Assembly (NCBI GenBank): GCA_028829895.1
Contig: CM054178.1
Location: 89,106,058-89,170,057, forward strand
DNA: 64,000 bases
Source of the DNA: Sinotaia quadrata
Lineage: Eukaryota > Mollusca > Gastropoda > Architaenioglossa > Viviparidae
Reading direction: 5' to 3'
Shown here one piece after another: positions 48,350-60,098 of this stretch (positions are counted from its first letter, which is position 1; each line of letters starts with the position of its first letter). The translations under genes and the position numbers were made by a program. The notes under the pieces were generated by a model. It did not search any database, was not told the DNA's origin, and saw only the letters and a list, made by a program, of their open reading frames with translations.

Positions 48350-49080
48350 CGAAACAGCTTGGTATTAATAACAATAGTAATATTAACGATTAGGAAAAAA
48401 AAATAATAAATATATATCACGTTTTACTGGGCCTGTATTACAATGACACACGTAAACAGAACTGCACGCCCTTACAACTCTCTGGTTTGCTCACACTTTG
48501 ACGTAGATATTTGCAATGCTTGTCATAACTTCTGGGACAATGCATCGTTTATATTTCGAGTCAGTGCTCATTCAACACAACCATTTCCCTCTAGAACCGT
48601 ACTGTCTTAGTTTTAAGACAGTTTTAAGTTTTTAGTATAGTGCACTCTTTGATCAGGTACTAGACAACCAATCTCTTTGCAGATAATGTACTGACGTCAT
48701 ACTGGAGATCACAGTATTCTCCGAGACACGAGTGGTCATGAAGCAAATATGCGATTGCGAACAACTGATCAAACGAAAATATCAAGATCTGGCCTGCAGA
48801 CAATGAGTTTAGTTTTGAACACTATAAATGCACTACAGTGAAATGTAGTTTAGCTTCTGTTTCAGTGACAACATTTCCAGCATAAGTTATTAATCAGACA
48901 ACAATGTTATCGTGAACATATCACCAACGATTTCAACTGCAGTTGTATTTTAAAAGAATACACTCATCCGCGTAAAAAAAAAGACACCTTTTGATTTCCT
49001 AGAATTCTGGGAGAAACTACAAAGCCAAGATTCAAATCCAACTGTCTCACAAAGAAAAGTTGTTAGAAGAAAAAATAAAT
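48350..49080. other. No feature seen
   Basis: Complex sequence without recognised genes. Confidence 0.55.
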
Positions 49081-49084
49081 CCAT

Positions 49085-49145
49085 GATGATGATGATTCAA
49101 GTTTATCTTTATCGAGATGATGATGATGATGATGATTCGAGTTTC
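49085..49145 (+). repeat. (GAT)n microsatellite with short duplication
   Basis: GATGATGAT runs and TTC(A/G)AGTTT(A/C)TCTTTATC(A/G)AGA twice. Confidence 0.9.
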
Positions 49146-49815
49146 TCTTTATCAAGACTCTCTAAGCTCTTTATATCATTTAGTTAACAATTAACACCGA
49201 CATTAAGACCGAGTACTACCTCTTACACGGAAAACACGTAAATCTTGTCAATAAACTGCAAATGTTGTAATAAGGTCACGAAGCGTCCTCGGGTGACTTC
49301 CCTTTGATGTACGTTTGAACTCATGCAAGCAAGCTGACAACAAAAATACGCTTTAATGGACTCATGATAGACAAATTCTCTTGCCCCCAGATAAATAAAG
49401 CAGAGCAGTTCAGTAGGCAAATGTATACAAATATTAAAAAATAAATAAAACTGCCTGATTGCACTGAATTAAAAATGTAAATGAGAATGTAATTTTACTT
49501 TTTTCAAAGTTTCATTTCAAAACAAAATCATTATTGTTCCTGTGGAAATATAACTGTTGATATTTTGCTCTTTGTTGTGTTTGTTCACTGTTATTTAATT
49601 AATTGGTTTCGTTCTTTCTTTCTTACTGTTTAATTACGTACTTGGATCTTTACTTAATGATTCATTGTTGTTTATCTTTTTTTGAGCCTTTTATAATTTT
49701 CCCCACCTCATAAATGTATTTTTTTAAGGCAAGCACTGTCAATTGTCTTGCGATGATTAGAAACGTCTATACTAATCTATTTTGACATATACATAGAGTT
49801 CGTACGGCAGGCTGC
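49146..49815. other. No feature seen
   Basis: AT-rich, no supported feature. Confidence 0.55.
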
Positions 49816-49819
49816 AGTG

Positions 49820-49968
49820 CCTATCTCAAGGAGCTGTACTAACATTATACTTACACCGCTTGCAGTGCTTATCTCAAGGAGCTGTACTAACATTATACTT
49901 ACAGCGCTTGCAGTGCTTATGTCAAGGAGCTGTACTAACATTATACTTACAGCGCTTGCAGTATATTA
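49820..49968 (+). repeat. 48-bp minisatellite
   Basis: Three copies with TCAAGGAGCTGTACTAACAT; period divisible by three keeps a frame open. Confidence 0.95.
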
Positions 49969-49984
49969 CGGACTAGTATACCTG

Positions 49985-50200
49985 CCAAGAACGACTAAGA
50001 TGGCTTGAAGTATATATTACATATTAGTATCACTATCAAACAAATTATTTTAGATGGTTTGAAGTATCCATTGCATAGGATCAATATCAAATGAATTACC
50101 TTAGATTGCTTGAAGTATCAATATCAAATTAATTAATTTAGATGGCTTGAAGTATCTATCATAGATTTGTATCTCTCCGGTATCTTGTAAAGGATTGGTA
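49985..50200 (+). repeat. Degenerate ~55-bp repeat, GATGGCTTGAAGTAT family
   Basis: Four diverged copies of TTAGATGGCTTGAAGTATC. The same core recurs at 51235-51440, 51985-52080 and 52085-52556. Confidence 0.75.
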
Positions 50201-50204
50201 TCTC

Positions 50205-50695
50205 TACTAACACACGACTGAAACAGCTTTTTGAAGTCTACTACCAGCACACGACTGAAAAGCTTTTTGAAGTCTACTACCAGCACACGACTGAAACAGC
50301 TTTTTGAAGTCTACTACTAACACACGACTGAAACAGCTTTTTGAAGTCTACTACCAACACACGACTGAAACAGCTTTTTGAAGTCTACTACAACACACGA
50401 CTGAAACAGCTTTTTGAAGTCTACTACTAACACACGACTGAAACAGCTTTTTGAAGTCTACTACCAACACACGACTGAAACAGCTTTTTGAAGTCTACTA
50501 CAACACACGACTGAAACAGCTTTTTGAAGTCTACTACCAACACACGACTGAAACAGCTTCTTGAAGTCTACTACCAACACACGACTGAAACAGCTTTTTG
50601 AAGTCTACTACCAACACACGACTGAAACAGCTTCTTGAAGTCTACTACCAACACACGACTGAAACAGCTTCTTGAAGTCTACTACCAACACGCAA
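50205..50695 (+). repeat. 37-bp minisatellite
   Basis: Thirteen copies of CACACGACTGAAACAGCTTT plus TTGAAGTCTACTACCAA, very uniform, inserted within the GATGGCTTGAAGTAT family region. Confidence 0.97.
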
Positions 50696-51234
50696 TTTAA
50701 GAGGTTTGCTGTATTTGTGGTGGAATGAGGTTATTTTGACAAGAGGTCTTAAAATACGTGCAACACTTGTCCAAGGCCGCTCAAGATGATTTGTACAAAG
50801 TTGTATACAACTGAGAAGGAAAATCACAATGCATTAACCCGAACCAACTGTCAGAGGAAGATGTTGCCAACAAACAAGCTTTACTGAGCTGTTTTGAAGA
50901 AACACTGTCATGATAGTGTAAACTTGACAGCGGGGATAACTTGAGTTCGTATAGTTCTTTCTCGCAGACCTCTGCCTCTTCGAACGAGCGTTCCTATTAT
51001 AAATTGTGTAGTGGTCATAGAACGATGCTATATACACATATGGGGTTTTAACATTTATTCATGTATCCATCACAATAGATGACATTCTCAACAGTATATT
51101 CGCTACAAAATAGTTTGTAGATTTTATCTTACAGTGATAGACATTCTAGAAAATGGATTTTTTACATAATTACGTCACTTGAGTCTTCAAGCAGATTGAA
51201 ATATTTCTCGTAAACGTGTGTCAATACCCACCAA
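50696..51234. other. No feature seen
   Basis: Repeat-poor; short minus frames without known domains. Confidence 0.5.
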
Positions 51235-51440
51235 GTGTCTTAAGATGCCCGGAGTATCTCTCACAAGCTGGTGTTTGTCTTAAGATGACTGGAGTATTTC
51301 TCACAGGCTGGTGTTAGTATTAACGGTTTGTCTTAATATGGCTTGGAGTATTTCTCACAGATTGGTTTTAGTATTAACGGCTTGTCTGAGGATGGCTTGG
51401 AGTGTCACACACGTTAGTTAGTATTAACTATTTGTCTTTA
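51235..51440 (+). repeat. ~55-60 bp degenerate repeat, GATGGCTTGAAGTAT family
   Basis: About four copies with GGAGTATTTCTCACAGGCTG and TTAGTATTAACGGTTTGTCT. Confidence 0.8.
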
Positions 51441-51984
51441 CATGTGTCCCACGATCAATCATTTCCATCATACAGTTGAACAAGAATATCATAAAACTAT
51501 GTCACATGGATCAAGCAGCACGAATTCAAATTTGATGGTATGTGTTTAATCATATGGTCAAGATATCATGTGACAAAACCCCCCCACACGATATTGCATA
51601 AATGGCCCGCGAACTACGAAATTGCTGTCAGTGAGCAATCATCAGAAGATGAACTTATTTCATCAGCAATAATAGTTGTGACAAAGACAGCTAGTATTTT
51701 GGTTTCCAAAGTATGCCTCGATCTCTGTACAGCCTGATACATTTTTTTCGTCTCTAGACATCTTGAAGAGGGCATTGAGTTTTGACGAAATCTGCCATCT
51801 TGGAATGACGACTGACCACGTGATATAAAGACAGCCTGTGATTGTTGTGCTTGTTGGCTTTGCTTGATGGAAATAGAATCGTATATATTCCACCAAGCAA
51901 GGTGTTTGCTTGCTGAAAGTGTTGAACAACAGGCGCTGTTCAGCGTTTGCATGACCGTGGGAATAGAAATGATTGACCGTGGGA
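51441..51984 (-). other. Repeat-poor segment with an unrecognised minus-strand frame
   Basis: A 112-codon minus frame (51952-51614) and an overlapping one (51929-51663). The first ends in a Ser/Asp-rich acidic stretch after KILAVFVTTIIADE. This loosely recalls the N-terminus of some cut-and-paste transposase ORFs, but I see no catalytic domain, and the match is too weak for a call. Confidence 0.2.
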
Positions 51985-52080
51985 AGCGGACCTTAAGATG
52001 GCCCGAAGTATCTCTAACAGACTAGTGTTAGTATTAACGGTTTATTTTAAGATGGCTTTAGTATCTCTCACAGGCTGGCG
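51985..52080 (+). repeat. Two copies of the GATGGC-AGTATCTCT family
   Basis: TTAAGATGGCCCGAAGTATC and TTAAGATGGCTTTAGTATC with TTAGTATTAACGGTTTAT. Confidence 0.8.
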
Positions 52081-52084
52081 TCAC

Positions 52085-52556
52085 TTCCAAGTTATACCTT
52101 CAGATGACATGAAGTATCTCTCCAAGACTGGTGATAAAGCCATCGCTTACTTAAGATGACATGAAGTATCTCTCCAAGATTGGCGATAAAGCCATCGCTT
52201 ACTTAAGATGACATGAAGTATCTCTCCAAGATTGGCGATAAAGCCATCGCTTACTCAGGGTGACATGAAGTATCTCTCCAAGACTGGTGATAAAACCATC
52301 GCTTATTTAAGGTGACATGAAGTATCTCTCCAATACTGGTGATAAAGCCATCGCTTACTTAAGATGATATGAAGTATCTCTCCAAGACTGGTGATAAAGC
52401 CATCGCTTACTTAAGATGACATGAAGTATCTCTCCAAGACTGGTGATAAAGCCATCGCTTACTTAAGATGACATGAAGTATCTCTCCAAGACTGGTGATA
52501 AAGCCATCGCTTACTTAAGATGACATGAAGTATCTCTCCAAGACTGATCTCACTAC
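52085..52556 (+). repeat. 52-bp minisatellite
   Basis: Nine copies of GATGACATGAAGTATCTCTC plus CAAGACTGGTGATAAAGCC and ATCGCTTACTTAA; a homogenised branch of the preceding degenerate family. Confidence 0.95.
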
Positions 52557-53440
52557 CACCAGTTGTCTAAAGATGGCCGGACATATCTGTCAAGAAACTG
52601 TTGTTATTAACAATAACAATCCCCACTTGATTTATAATATGCATGACGGAACCGGATTAATTTGTGAATCCTGGGATCAACCTTTGACTACATAATTTGC
52701 GTGATTAAACTCATCTATTTACTTTTAATAAATGGACGCAGCCTGTACCACCAGTGTCATCGCACGACTTTGATGTGTGTGGAGGGAGGGAGGGTGATTT
52801 TCACAGAACTGGCCTGTCTCGATCGTAGAAGAATTCATTGCAGGATGAAGGCGAGCACGGTTAATTGCTATCAGAGCTGAACCAAAATGTAATCAATTTG
52901 CACCATACTAGACGGCTGTAGATCTGAGGTCAGCTCAGATCTTTTTCGGTCTCCTGAGGGTGTGAGCTTACCTCGTTCCCAGTTTACGATGACCAATGTA
53001 ATTTAGGTCGCGGGGATGGGGTGTTGACCGTGTTTTTTAGTTGCAGGAACGCTCTGGTGAAATCAATTGATTTACACTTGTTACAGTTGCTACAGAATAA
53101 ATGGACGTGTGTCTCTATTTTTGAAAGACAAAAGTAAAGAAAGGGAAATATCAGATGAACTTTCGCACTTGTAGTTGAAATACTAAATACATATCTCACA
53201 AATAAGATTGAAAGAAACTCCACCAGAAGAAACATTGTTAGAGAAAACATTCTGGAACGAAATTTGGCAAGCACTGAGTATTGTCCTTGTTGAACTGAAA
53301 CCGTTTTGTAGGCAAGTGGATGAACGGAATTTGGGTAATCGCTCTCCATATGGAAAACATCCAACCAATAATGGAAACTGTATGAATTGCATCTCCTAAT
53401 GGAAAAATGTGATCGAACGACCTACACTGGGTTGAACGAG
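52557..53440. other. No feature seen
   Basis: Complex sequence. Overlapping frames on both strands at 52984-53399 have no recognised domain. Confidence 0.5.
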
Positions 53441-53443
53441 AAC

Positions 53444-53541
53444 GGTGTGAATGACTGTAGCAGTCTTTGTATCAGTTACAGTTCGAAGTGCTGGTGTGAA
53501 TGACTGTAGCAGTCTTTATATCAGTTACAGTTCGAAGGGCT
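53444..53541 (+). repeat. 49-bp tandem duplication
   Basis: Two copies with GGTGTGAATGACTGTAGCAG and ATCAGTTACAGTTCGAAG. Confidence 0.92.
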
Positions 53542-53734
53542 GGTGCTTTCTGTGCCCCTTCTCTCTAGCACCTTTTCCTGTAATTGCAATGACATATTGG
53601 ACGTTACTAGCGTCATACCGATCATGGTACAGCTGATGTCATGACTACCATGATAATACTTATCAGATATGATTAAAGGTTGTTCTTCTTAAGGTAAGAC
53701 TACTTTCTAATCATGAGATTATTAAAATTGTCCA

Positions 53735-54005
53735 TTAAGGTGAATGTACGAAACGTGACTCATGTATTTCTCTTATGGTAATATTGTTTTAACGTAACTA
53801 AGATAATTTCTCTTATGGTAATATTGTTTAGAGTAACTAAGGTTATTCCTCTTAGAGTTGTACATAACTAAGGCAATTCCTTTTAAAACAATATTGTTTT
53901 AGTGTTTTAAAGGCCATTCCACATTTGGTAAAACTAATGAAATACATCTAAACCCATTCCTCTTCCGGTATCATAGGCGAAATGCATCTAAGTTCATTCC
54001 TAATT
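53735..54005 (+). repeat. ~40-bp degenerate repeat
   Basis: About six copies with TTCTCTTATGGTAATATTGT and GTAACTAAGG. Confidence 0.8.
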
Positions 54006-54099
54006 TGATTTTCTTAGTGATTTTGGATTAATGGGCAAAATAATGTTTAAGGAATGTATTTTATTTAAATTACAAATAACATATTATAGATCATCTTCA

Positions 54100-54950
54100 T
54101 GAGAGGGAAGGAAATGAGAACTGGAGAAAGAGAAAAATAAAAAGAGCGCGAGATAGAAAAAGAGAAAGAAATATAAAGAGAAAAGAGTGAGTGAGTGAGT
54201 GACACTAAAAAGGAACGTGAGAGAAGAAAAGACCAGTAAAGGGAGGGAAAGAGTAATACAAAGAGAGAAACGTAAAGAGACAGCGAGAAAGTAAAAAAAA
54301 GAGAAAATATAAAAAGAAAGAGAGGTGAGAGTTAATAAAAAACAGCGAGAGAAGAAAAAAAGAAAGCGAGTGAGAAAGAGAAAATTTAAGAGACAACAAA
54401 ATAGTAAGAGAGAATTATAAATGGACAGCGAAAGAGTGAGAGAAAAAGAGAACTATAGATTGAAAACGAGAGAATGAGAGAGAGAAGAGAGAAAAGCTGA
54501 GAGACCAAGAGAGAGAAAGAGATTGAGAGGAAAAAGAAAAATTAAGATACAACGAGAGAGTAAGGGGTAGAGAGTGAGAAGGAGAAAAGTAAGCGAGTGA
54601 GAATAAGGGAGTATGAAAGGAGTGAGAAAGAGACGTTATGAGACAGTGAGAGAGTGAGAAAGAAACTTTAGGAGACAGTGAGAGAGTGAGAAAGAAACGC
54701 TATGAGACAGTGAGAGAGTTAGAAAGACACGTTAGGAGACAGTGGGAGAGTGAGAAAAGAAGATAAATAAGAGAGAACTCAGAACTGTTTCGTTATCTAG
54801 GCCATAGGATCTTTAAACAGTTAGGTCAACAAAGCGAGGAGAAAGAGTGTGGGCAAGAGAGATATAAAATTGATGAGAGAGAAACATACAAAGAATAGTG
54901 CAACGTAAAAGAGAGAATGAAAAAGTAAAAGAGACTGGGGTGGGGTTCAA
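54100..54950 (+). repeat. Polypurine (GA-rich) tract
   Basis: The plus strand is overwhelmingly A and G for about 850 bp, with brief breaks. From about 54600 to 54760 a ~35-bp unit recurs (AGACAGTGAGAGAGTGAGAA). Confidence 0.9.
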
Positions 54951-55264
54951 AAATTGCTGGACATTACGTCATAATCTGCTTATGACGTAACACTTGTGGT
55001 GTTATGGAATTGGTTTTATGTGGCCATAAGACAATGTCGACACACTTTAGCGTCTCTTTTCTTGCTGCAGATGGTGTGGTCTTTGATACGGACAATATTA
55101 ATTTATTGTAAAATAACGGAGACGGCAGAGAAAGACTAGTGTATTATTATAAAAAAAAACACAACACAAACATACGCATGCACTAAAGCATTCCACGTTA
55201 TTTCCATAATGAATTTTTAACAACTACCAGAATATAATAAATGTGTGCACATGGAAACAGAATA
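54951..55264. other. No feature seen
   Basis: Short complex interval; ACGTCATAATCTGCTTATGACGT near 54965-54988 is a near-palindrome. Confidence 0.55.
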
Positions 55265-55269
55265 TCAAG

Positions 55270-55440
55270 ATACACACATATTACATGGTATCATGCCATA
55301 TCATATCACATCACATCTCATCATATCATATTATCATATTATTAACATTATCCTTATCATATCGTATTGTATCGTATCGTTATTTTATCGTATCTTCATA
55401 TGATATCATATAATATAGTACGGTATCAAGTCATATGGAA
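55270..55440 (+). repeat. Degenerate ATCAT/ATCGT pentanucleotide tract
   Basis: CATATCATATCACATCACAT and TCGTATTGTATCGTATCG types. Confidence 0.85.
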
Positions 55441-55481
55441 TTAGATTAGATTAGATTGTAATGTATTATATATTAGATTAG

Positions 55482-55527
<46 letters not shown>
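55482..55527 (+). repeat. (GATA)n microsatellite
   Basis: Eleven GATA units, preceded by GATTA units. Confidence 0.97.
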
Positions 55528-55905
55528 AAAAAAAAGGCTGTCAGAGAGGACGCCTGACAAAACCAAATGAAACCGATCTTTCTTCCTCCTGCTGGCGTAG
55601 ATTTAAGATCTATTCTAAGAGACTAAAAGCATGTTCTCCAATTTCCTCTTTTCATTAGACGTTGACCTTCTCACCGTGTCTCCCTTCTCATAAATTAAAA
55701 GTCACTGTCTCTGCCTCATCTTTTCTTCACTGACGTAAAATATGTACATGGAAATACTTACGTTGTGAGGTAGCTAAAAAGTGTGTTTTTAATTAGCCAA
55801 TAATTATGTGATTCAGACTTTCCCCGTCATATTGTTGAATGTTCATGAAAAACAGTTCATATTACAATGTCTATAGTTAAAAGCACTTAATTGTCACAAA
55901 CCTTT
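55528..55905. other. No feature seen
   Basis: No supported feature. Confidence 0.55.
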
Positions 55906-55910
55906 GTGTG

Positions 55911-55963
<53 letters not shown>

Positions 55964-55975
55964 CGTGTGTGTGTG
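55911..55975 (+). repeat. (GT)n microsatellite
   Basis: About 30 GT units with C interruptions at the right end. Confidence 0.95.
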
Positions 55976-56039
55976 CACATGCGTTTGATAAGGACAGTTG
56001 TAATAATTTATCGAACTAATTTCTTTCACTGACGCTTTT

Positions 56040-56210
56040 TTCTCTTTCTCTGATTGTCTCTTATTTTTCTCCCTCTCTTTCTCCTTCTCCCATAACTCTC
56101 ACATTCTCTTCCCTCCATCCTCCCCTCTCCTCTTTCTCTCTGCATAATATTTCATCTTATCCTTCCCTTGCCTTCATCCTCCCCTCCCCTCTCCTTTTCT
56201 TTGTTTCTTG
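56040..56210 (+). repeat. Polypyrimidine tract
   Basis: Almost only C and T on the plus strand. Confidence 0.85.
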
Positions 56211-56214
56211 TTTA

Positions 56215-57180
56215 TTGTGCTTGGTTATTTTGGGTTATTTGTGTTACATGTTGTGCTTGGTTTTTTGTTGTGTTTGTGTTTTTTTTTGTTATTTGTTGTG
56301 CTTGTTTTTTGTGTTATTTGTTGTGCTTGTTGTTTGTGTTATTTGTTGTGCTTGTTTTGTTTTTTTTTTGTTATCTGTTGTGCTTAGTTTTTGTGTTATT
56401 TGTTGTGCTTGTTTTGTTTTTTTTTGTTATCTGTTGTGCTTAGTTTTTGTGTTATTTGTTGTGCTTGTTTTGTTTTTTTTTGTTATCTGTTGTGCTTAGT
56501 TTTTGTGTTATTTGTTGTGCTTGTTTTGTTTTTTTTTGTTATCTGTTGTGCTTAGTTTTTGTGTTATTTGTTGTGCTTGGTTTTTTTTTTGTTATCTGTT
56601 GTGCTTAGTTTTTGTGTTATTTGTTGTGCTTGGGTTTTTGTGATATTTGTTGTGTTTATTTTGTGCCAAGTTAGTTGTTGAGTGTGTTGATAATTAATTG
56701 AGATGTTTTGGATGAGGATGTTGTGTTATTTGTTGTCTTTGATATGTGAATATTGTGGTGTATGCTGTGGTGTTTGTTGTCTTTGTGATAGTGGTGTTTC
56801 TGGTGTTTCTTTTGTTTTTGTTTGATATTGTGGTTTATGTTTCTTGTTACTGTTTTTTGTGGTGTTTGTGATGTTTGTTTTGGTTGTTGTGATATTTATT
56901 GTTTGTTTTTATGCTTATTGTAGTTGTTGTAATATTTGTTGTGTTTGTTGTGTTCTTTGCTGTGTTTGTGTTAGTGTTGTTTGCTTTCTTGGTTGGGAAA
57001 TTTGTTATGTTCTTTGAATTTGTTGTTGTGTTTGTGCTTTGTTGAGTTTATTTGTTGTGTTTTGTGGTATTTTTGGTGTTTGTTGTGGTGCTTTTGTGGT
57101 ATTTTAGTGATATTTATTATTGTGCTTGTTGTATTTTTGTGGTGTTTTGTGTTGTATTTTTGAGGGAGTTTTGGTTCTTT
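56215..57180 (+). repeat. G/T-rich array, 56-bp unit then degenerate
   Basis: TTGTTGTGCTTAGTTTTTGT with a T8-T11 run, period 56 at 56373, 56429, 56485 and 56541, then irregular TTTGTTGTG words to 57180. A and C are rare on the plus strand throughout. Open frames here are Cys/Phe/Val/Leu low-complexity artefacts. Confidence 0.92.
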
Positions 57181-57324
57181 ACTTTTGTGTAACTAATGGT
57201 GATAAAATGCGAGTACTTTTATAATGTACAACTTCACGTGTTATACACTGATTGTCACTATTACTACCCGGAACGTCACATAGATTGGTATATGCACTAG
57301 CTAAGTGCCAGAACTACTGTGAAA

Positions 57325-57900
57325 TGTAATTTGTTTTTCTTAAATCGCTTGCCCTACCTACTGTCAAATGTAACGTATTTAAAACAATCGCTTGTCAAAT
57401 GTAATATGTTTAAAAATATCCATGACCCTAACTATTGTCAAATGTAATGTATTTAATAAAATCGCTTGCCCGAACTAGTCAAATGTAATGTGTTTTTTAA
57501 AAAATCGCTTTCCTTAACGACTATCAAATGTAATGTGTTTTTTAAAAATCGCTTGTCGGAACTACTGCCAAATGTAATGTGTTTTTAAAAATCGCTTTCC
57601 CATATTACTATTGTGAATGTGATGTGTCTAAAACCTAGCTTGCACTAACTACTGTCAAATGTATCGTGTTAAAATTTAGTTTGCCCTAACTACTGTCAAA
57701 TATAATATTTTCTTTTTTAAAAATCGCTTGAATTAAGTAGTGTCGTATGTAATGTGTTCTAAAAATCCCTTGTCCTTAAAATAACTGTCATAAGTGTAAT
57801 TTGTTAAAAATATCGCTTGTCAAAACTACAGTCAAATGTCATTTGTTCAAAATATCATTTGTCAAAACTACAGTCAAATGTAATTTGTTCAAAACTTCCC
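57325..57900 (+). repeat. ~40-bp degenerate minisatellite
   Basis: About thirteen copies of CTACTGTCAAATGTAATGTG plus TTTAAAAATCGCTTG, unequal lengths. Confidence 0.88.
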
Positions 57901-58620
57901 CTGCCCCAACGTCTAACGTAGTGAACTCTATGAGTTGATTGTAGGGATGAAGAACTTCCTCTTCAATGTCGACTATAAGAAAACATTTTAGGAAATATAT
58001 TTGCTAATGCAGGGGTCCTAGTTGTCTTTTAATTGTGCACTCTCCCTTCGTAGAGTTCATTTCTTTTCTTAAGTGCTATTTTCGGATGGCTTTACCACTA
58101 ATTTTTTCTTCTACATTTTAATTTTCTTTGAGAGGATCATTTGCCTTCATAATGGAACATTAAAAAAGAGAACACGCTGCCTGTTAACCGATATTGTTAA
58201 ATAACGTGTATAAAATGATGGACGGTGAATTTAATGGGTAGAACTCAGAGGCACTAGGTGATGTACTTTGTGAAGTATTTGGTGAAACGTGGTCATTATG
58301 TGAAGGTTACAAGCACTTGTTTCGTGAAAAGAAATCTTAACTTCTTGCGCCGAACATATTTCCCATAGTGTTGTGTAGAAATTAAATCAAAATATTTTTT
58401 TTGTATTCCGTTAAATGCATGCTTAATTAATTCGCCAATGCCTCTGTGCATTAATCGTTAACCGGATCTTTCAGAGAAAAATACAAACAACCCATATTGG
58501 AAGCATTTTCTCTCATCTGATTAGAGTTATCCTTGACGTAAATGACCCCCTACCTCAGTGTAACGGTCTCAAACGAGTACGAAATAACCTGACCTAAAAC
58601 AATTGTCAACAAATCCCATA
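57901..58620. other. No feature seen
   Basis: No supported gene or repeat. Confidence 0.55.
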
Positions 58621-58627
58621 GCAATGG

Positions 58628-58646
58628 ATGATGGATGATCCATCAT
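58628..58646. repeat. 19-base palindrome
   Basis: ATGATGGAT, one base, ATCCATCAT: perfect 9-bp arms. Confidence 0.9.
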
Positions 58647-58649
58647 GGA

Positions 58650-58890
58650 TGGATCCACCATATTTTGATTCATCATGGATGGATATTATGACACTTCATC
58701 AAGGTCAATTGTACACAACTCAGCAAACGGTCACCCTAGGGCACTGTATCAAGGTCAATTGTATGTCAATTATACTTGTAACTCATCAGGCGGTTACCAC
58801 ACTGTGTCAAGGTCAATTGTACGTGTAACTCATCAGATGGTCACCCTAGGACACTGTTTCATGGTCAATTGTACGTGTAACTGAGAGAGC
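58650..58890 (+). repeat. 50-58 bp degenerate minisatellite
   Basis: Four copies with CAAGGTCAATTGTACGTGTA and ATGGTCACCCTAGG. Confidence 0.88.
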
Positions 58891-58917
58891 GACTGCATCA
58901 GTGACCTGGAGATATGC

Positions 58918-59205
58918 TACAGGTGTATATTAGTAAACGGCTGTTCAAAGCGAATTTCAAGCTATAGTAAAGGTGTATATTAGTAAACGGATGTTCAAAG
59001 TGACTTTCAAGATATAGTAGAGGTGTATTTTAGTAAACGGCTGTCCAACGGGACTTTCAAGCTATAGTACAGGTGTATTTTAGTAAACGGCTCTCCAACG
59101 GGACTTTCGTAAATTGCAGGTGTATTATAATAGAAAACGCTTGCCGTGTAATACTGTAAGTAAACTGAATGTATATTTTAGCAAACGTTACCTTTACGGC
59201 AATGT
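58918..59205 (+). repeat. 50-bp minisatellite
   Basis: Four clear copies (GGTGTATATTAGTAAACGGC, ACTTTCAAGCTATAGTA at exact 50-bp spacing) and one or two diverged ones. Confidence 0.92.
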
Positions 59206-59369
59206 ATGTAAACTGAAGATAGTAAGTATATCGTACATTTTGATGTGTCTTAGGCTTAGCAAACGGTTTATACAGTTCATCTGTTCTCTTGTAATCCCAT
59301 TTCCTAGCTATATTGTACAATACTATTTATTGCTCTACGGTTGTGTTAGTTACTAATTGTAATGTACAA

Positions 59370-59600
59370 CTGGCTATGATTTATTATCGTATAAATCATA
59401 TTATTACTTGTTTGTAGTATGACTATGATTTATTTTTTATCGTATAAACCCTATTTCTACTTATTTGTAGCATGACTATGATTTATTTTTTATCGTATAA
59501 ACCCTATTTCTACTTGTTTGTAGTATGACTATGATTTATTTTTTATCGTATAAACCCTATTTCTACTTATTTGTAGTATGACTATGTTTTCTTCTCTTGG
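59370..59600 (+). repeat. 53-bp minisatellite
   Basis: Four copies with GACTATGATTTATTTTTTAT and CGTATAAACCCTATTTCTAC; diverged monomers continue to about 59835. Confidence 0.95.
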
Positions 59601-59881
59601 AATCCTAATTCGTACTTGTGTTATACACTGGCAGTTTTATTTTCCTATATTCTCCCAGTTTCTATTTATGTTGTACACTGGTTATGCTTTATTTTCTTGT
59701 CACTCCAGTTCGTACTTGTGCTGTACATTGGCTATATTCTATCCGCTTGTAAAATTCATTTCTATTAATGATGTCATTGTTTGTCTTGTTTTTGTATAAT
59801 CCCAGCTCCTATTTATATTGTATATTGATCATGTTTGGTTCTCCTTATTTCCTATTGGCTGTTTTTACTGCGGGTTTTCAG

Positions 59882-60020
59882 CACTTCTGTTTTGGGTGCC
59901 TATAATCTGGCACGTCACTTGCAGTGCAGTTCTGAGGTCACGTGTTCAATACAAGAATGCCCCGACTGCGACATCGTTGATGAAAGAAGATGGCTTCCAG
60001 TCGGTTACGGGTATTCTTGG
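59882..60020 (+). CDS. Candidate internal exon of a cysteine-rich secreted protein
   Basis: A frame open from 59829 to the TAG at 60096-60098 has no ATG, so it cannot be a complete gene. A good 3' splice site exists at 59880-59881 (CTGTTTTTACTGCGGGTTTTCAG) and a 5' splice site at 60021 (TGG|GTAAAT), enclosing 139 bases. The peptide has spaced cysteines (CSSEVTC, CPDC), then VGYGYSW; if not spliced it reads on through an NNTT glycosylation-type site to RCYC. The Cys pattern recalls short extracellular domains such as VWC, without a firm match. A hydrophobic stretch just upstream could be a signal-like region. Weak but the most protein-like piece in the window. Confidence 0.25.
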
Positions 60021-60098
60021 GTAAATAATACAACAGTACGCTGTTATTGCTTGAGAATACACGTAATTGAATGGACAAAGACACCACACAAGACTTAG

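Noticed and set aside
51614..51952. Transposase N-terminus
   Set aside because: Only a loose resemblance; no catalytic domain, terminal repeats or target duplication found.
56168..56499. Hydrophobic Cys/Phe/Leu-rich frames resembling membrane proteins
   Set aside because: Low-complexity translation of G/T-rich repeats.
59829..60098. Complete 87-residue secreted protein gene
   Set aside because: The frame has no ATG; its first possible start is TTG, not credible in an animal gene. Kept only as a possible exon.
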